Notes under the pieces: model-generated
The model's database searches: none
Told to the model about the DNA's origin: nothing
What the model saw: only the letters and a program-made list of their open reading frames with translations
Assembly (NCBI GenBank): GCA_963753575.1
Contig: CAVWCR010000003.1
Location: forward strand, 4,216,001 to 4,280,000
DNA: 64,000 nt
Reading direction: 5' to 3'
Source of the DNA: VAZQ01 sp963753575
Lineage (GTDB): Bacteria; Pseudomonadota; Alphaproteobacteria; Rhizobiales; Xanthobacteraceae
Program-made: the position numbers and the translations under genes
In this document: positions 63,268 through 64,000 of the stretch, in pieces
Position numbering within the stretch: position 1 is the stretch's first letter
Layout: each line of letters begins with the position of its first letter

Positions 63268-64000
63268 TCAGTGTCCGCCGAGCGGCTCAAAGCCACCCGC
63301 TTTCCAGGCATCGTGCGCATCGGACAGCATGGTCAGAAACGCAGTCGCGGCGGCCGGCTCTGCGCTGTTCACATGCAGAGCGCCCGCGAACGTGATGTAG
63401 TTCTGCAGCTCGCTTGGCAGCGCGCCCGCGAGTGCGGCGCCCGGGACCGGCAGGATCTCGCTGATGTTGAACAGCCCGATCTCAGCATCGCCCTTTGCCA
63501 CCGCGGCCACGCCGCCGCCAACCGCGTACATCAGCTTCACCTTCGGCCTCACGGCATCCGCAATGCCCATCCGCTCGATCATTTTCGCGATATGGGCTCC
63601 GGTGAACCCGCCCCCCTTGGGGTCGGGATGCACAATCGAGTGCGCCGCGAGCAACATCTTGCGAACCGCCTCGACGGTCGAGACGTCCGGCAACGGCGAA
63701 CCCTGACGGACCGCGACCCCGATGCCGACCCGCGCCAGCGTAACTCGAGTGTCGGGACGCAACTTTCCCCCTTTTTCCAGGGCGGCGATCACCGGCGCCG
63801 GCATCACCACAAGATCGGGCTTCTCCGCTCCGTTCATCCTCTCCCTGATGGCGCGGAGATTTCCGGCCACGATCACCAGCCGATGACCGGTCTTTTCGGT
63901 GAATGCCTGGGACAGGCCTTTCTGGATTGCTGCCGGCGCGCCCGACGTGAACACGCGGACATCGGCCGCCGTCGACGGCCCTGTTGCAAGCGCGAGAACC
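63268..64000 (-). CDS. ModA-like periplasmic substrate-binding protein, cut by the window edge
   Basis: The 3' 240 codons are visible; the start lies beyond the right edge. In frame upstream of the GTG at 63954 the sequence reads LALATGPSTAADVRVFTSGA, a signal-peptide tail then the first strand. GLSQAFTEKTGHRLVIVAGN, EKPDLVVMPAPVIAALEKGG and GEPALARVGIGVAVRQGSP-like segments parallel the neighbour at 62339. The two are probably paralogues from duplication. The ligand is unknown. Confidence 0.8.
   Translation of the reverse strand, partial: VLALATGPSTAADVRVFTSGAPAAIQKGLSQAFTEKTGHRLVIVAGNLRAIRERMNGAEKPDLVVMPAPVIAALEKGGKLRPDTRVTLARVGIGVAVRQGSPLPDVSTVEAVRKMLLAAHSIVHPDPKGGGFTGAHIAKMIERMGIADAVRPKVKLMYAVGGGVAAVAKGDAEIGLFNISEILPVPGAALAGALPSELQNYITFAGALHVNSAEPAAATAFLTMLSDAHDAWKAGGFEPLGGH

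Overview
The window is GC-rich, densely coded chromosomal DNA from an alphaproteobacterium. I read it as Hyphomicrobiales of the Bradyrhizobium/Rhodopseudomonas/Xanthobacteraceae kind. Reasons: a (2S)-methylsuccinyl-CoA dehydrogenase, a DUF4167 paralogue, a PduO-type adenosyltransferase, host-attachment and GlsB-type small proteins, and several families of palindromic intergenic repeats resembling those of that group. There is no rRNA, phage, conjugation module, complete insertion sequence or CRISPR array. I see one tRNA gene (Leu-CAA).

Layout. 1-4.3 kb: a minus-strand run (small membrane protein, pduO, rhomboid protease, etfB, etfA, 3-hydroxybutyryl-CoA dehydrogenase). 4.4-9 kb: metC-epimerase pair, the relic of a ParD/ParE-like toxin-antitoxin module, a membrane TIR protein and an amidohydrolase. 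9-17 kb: host-attachment protein, methylsuccinyl-CoA dehydrogenase, chemoreceptor, YihY/BrkB protein, GlsB protein, hybrid histidine kinase, glutamyl-Q tRNA(Asp) synthetase. 17-22 kb: DapA-like protein, 3-hydroxyanthranilate dioxygenase, a TPR-SLOG-like-class III cyclase protein, AlkA-type glycosylase, esterase. 22-26 kb: two paired orphan ParA-like ATPases, a two-copy twin-hairpin repeat, a frameshifted DUF2272-like gene and tRNA-Leu. 26-35 kb: dsbB, HNH nuclease, DDAH/arginine-dihydrolase-like plus rocD, ChaN-PDZ protein, small genes and two more repeat copies. 35-48.7 kb: Lrp-SDR pair, an NHL/solute-binding/SAF-oxidoreductase group, YqaA, hisE, phoU, RMD1, and an acyl-CoA dehydrogenase divergent from an AraC regulator. 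49-53 kb: putA and a NitT/TauT-type binding protein. 53-59.5 kb: a membrane glycosyl-transfer locus (three GT87 proteins, two in tandem duplication, a UGM-like flavoprotein, GtrA). 59.5-64 kb: a frameshifted GGDEF-EAL protein and two ModA-like binding proteins, the last cut by the window edge.

Themes. ETF, 3-hydroxybutyryl-CoA dehydrogenase and methylsuccinyl-CoA dehydrogenase fit acyl-CoA/ethylmalonyl-CoA metabolism. The DDAH-like hydrolase, RocD and PutA can form an arginine/proline-to-glutamate route. Several proteins point to nucleotide signalling (TIR, SLOG-like-cyclase, GGDEF-EAL).

The most unusual structure is an about 165-bp twin-hairpin repeat present in four copies. Each hairpin is bounded by CTAGTGCC/GGCACTAG. 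The copies sit at gene 3' ends, and one is flanked by an 8-12 bp direct repeat that looks like a target-site duplication. Four otherwise intact genes carry single-base frameshifts, which may be genuine decay or assembly error.
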